DNA of 64,000 nucleotides from positions 943,501 to 1,007,500 of the forward strand of contig NZ_UGOX01000001.1 of assembly GCF_900461555.1 (NCBI RefSeq), written 5' to 3'. A model generated the notes under the pieces. The model saw only the letters and a list, made by a program, of their open reading frames with translations, was not told the origin of the DNA and made no database searches. The position numbers were made by a program, and so were the translations under genes. Below, piece by piece: positions 63,933-64,000 of the stretch; the first letter of the stretch is position 1, and each line of letters opens with the position of its first letter. This stretch comes from Legionella quinlivanii. GTDB lineage: Bacteria; Pseudomonadota; Gammaproteobacteria; Legionellales; Legionellaceae.

Positions 63933-64000
63933 ATGCCTATTATTAATGGAACACGCTTCCAGAAAAAAGAAAAAATTAAAGCAGACATCAACAGTGAAAC
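63933..64000 (+). CDS. Partial CDS at window edge
   Basis: ATG at 63933 with GGGG six bases upstream and an open frame to the end of the window (MPIINGTRFQKKEKIKADI...). Too short to name. The ribosome site and the open frame are the only evidence. Confidence 0.45.
   Translation, partial: MPIINGTRFQKKEKIKADINSE

Overview
The window reads as chromosome of a Legionella-like gammaproteobacterium (order Legionellales). The DNA looks moderately AT-rich. Ordinary gammaproteobacterial housekeeping genes (prmB-aroC-asd, recG, ychJ) are mixed with many proteins that look like host-directed effectors: a papain-like/YopT-like cysteine peptidase with ankyrin-like repeats, an ankyrin-repeat protein with a second cysteine-peptidase-like domain, an NSF-like double-AAA ATPase, and very large all-helical proteins, one with a bipartite nuclear-localisation-like signal. 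No Dot/Icm gene, rRNA or tRNA was seen, so the genus is an inference from style.

Layout. 1-9.3 kb: a class III nucleotide cyclase (cut by the window edge), acyltransferase, cysteine-peptidase effector candidate, PAS-receiver protein, phosphoribosyltransferase, carbonic-anhydrase-like protein and an MltA-like lytic transglycosylase. 9.4-22.7 kb: SDR, an unknown helical protein, a flavin disulfide oxidoreductase, a 1725-residue protein carrying a papain-like peptidase and an amidase domain, a Rieske oxygenase and an amino-acid permease. 22.8-24.7 kb: tandem and palindromic repeats interrupted by a complete IS4-family element with an 8-bp target duplication. 24.7-35.6 kb: prmB-aroC-asd, an Ig-like/ankyrin pair, a helical protein, recG and an AI-2E family protein. 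35.7-44.2 kb, all minus strand: a 1353-residue helical-repeat protein with an NLS-like motif, a small protein with a double-glycine-leader-like motif, an FAD monooxygenase and the NSF-like ATPase. 44.2-62.2 kb, all minus strand: the main discovery.

That region is a compact 23-gene flagellum-type export/hook-basal-body cluster in the order fliQ-fliR-flhB-flhA-flgF-flgG-flgH-flgI-flgB-flgC-fliE-fliF-(small ORF)-fliH-fliI-fliJ-fliK-flgD-flgE-fliM-fliN-fliO-fliP, followed by an overlapping class V aminotransferase. Most neighbours overlap or almost touch, so it probably works as one transcript. It encodes the export gate (FliPQR-FlhAB-FliO), ATPase complex (FliHIJ), MS-ring, rod, P- and L-rings, hook and hook cap. 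It has no flagellin, filament cap, hook-filament junction proteins, stators, FliL, chemotaxis genes or flagellar regulators. The FliG slot holds a 130-residue protein that is not recognisable as full FliG, and FliM is short and lacks the usual N-terminal CheY-binding motif. The order is a circular permutation of the Bacillus fla/che order rather than the usual split gammaproteobacterial arrangement. I infer a divergent, possibly non-rotary, flagellum-derived secretion or hook organelle.

Palindromic repeat modules built on a CCTACGT...hairpin...GGATCC(AGG) plan lie in intergenic regions throughout the first half. Two copies of one such element, about 17.5 kb apart, are in opposite orientation.
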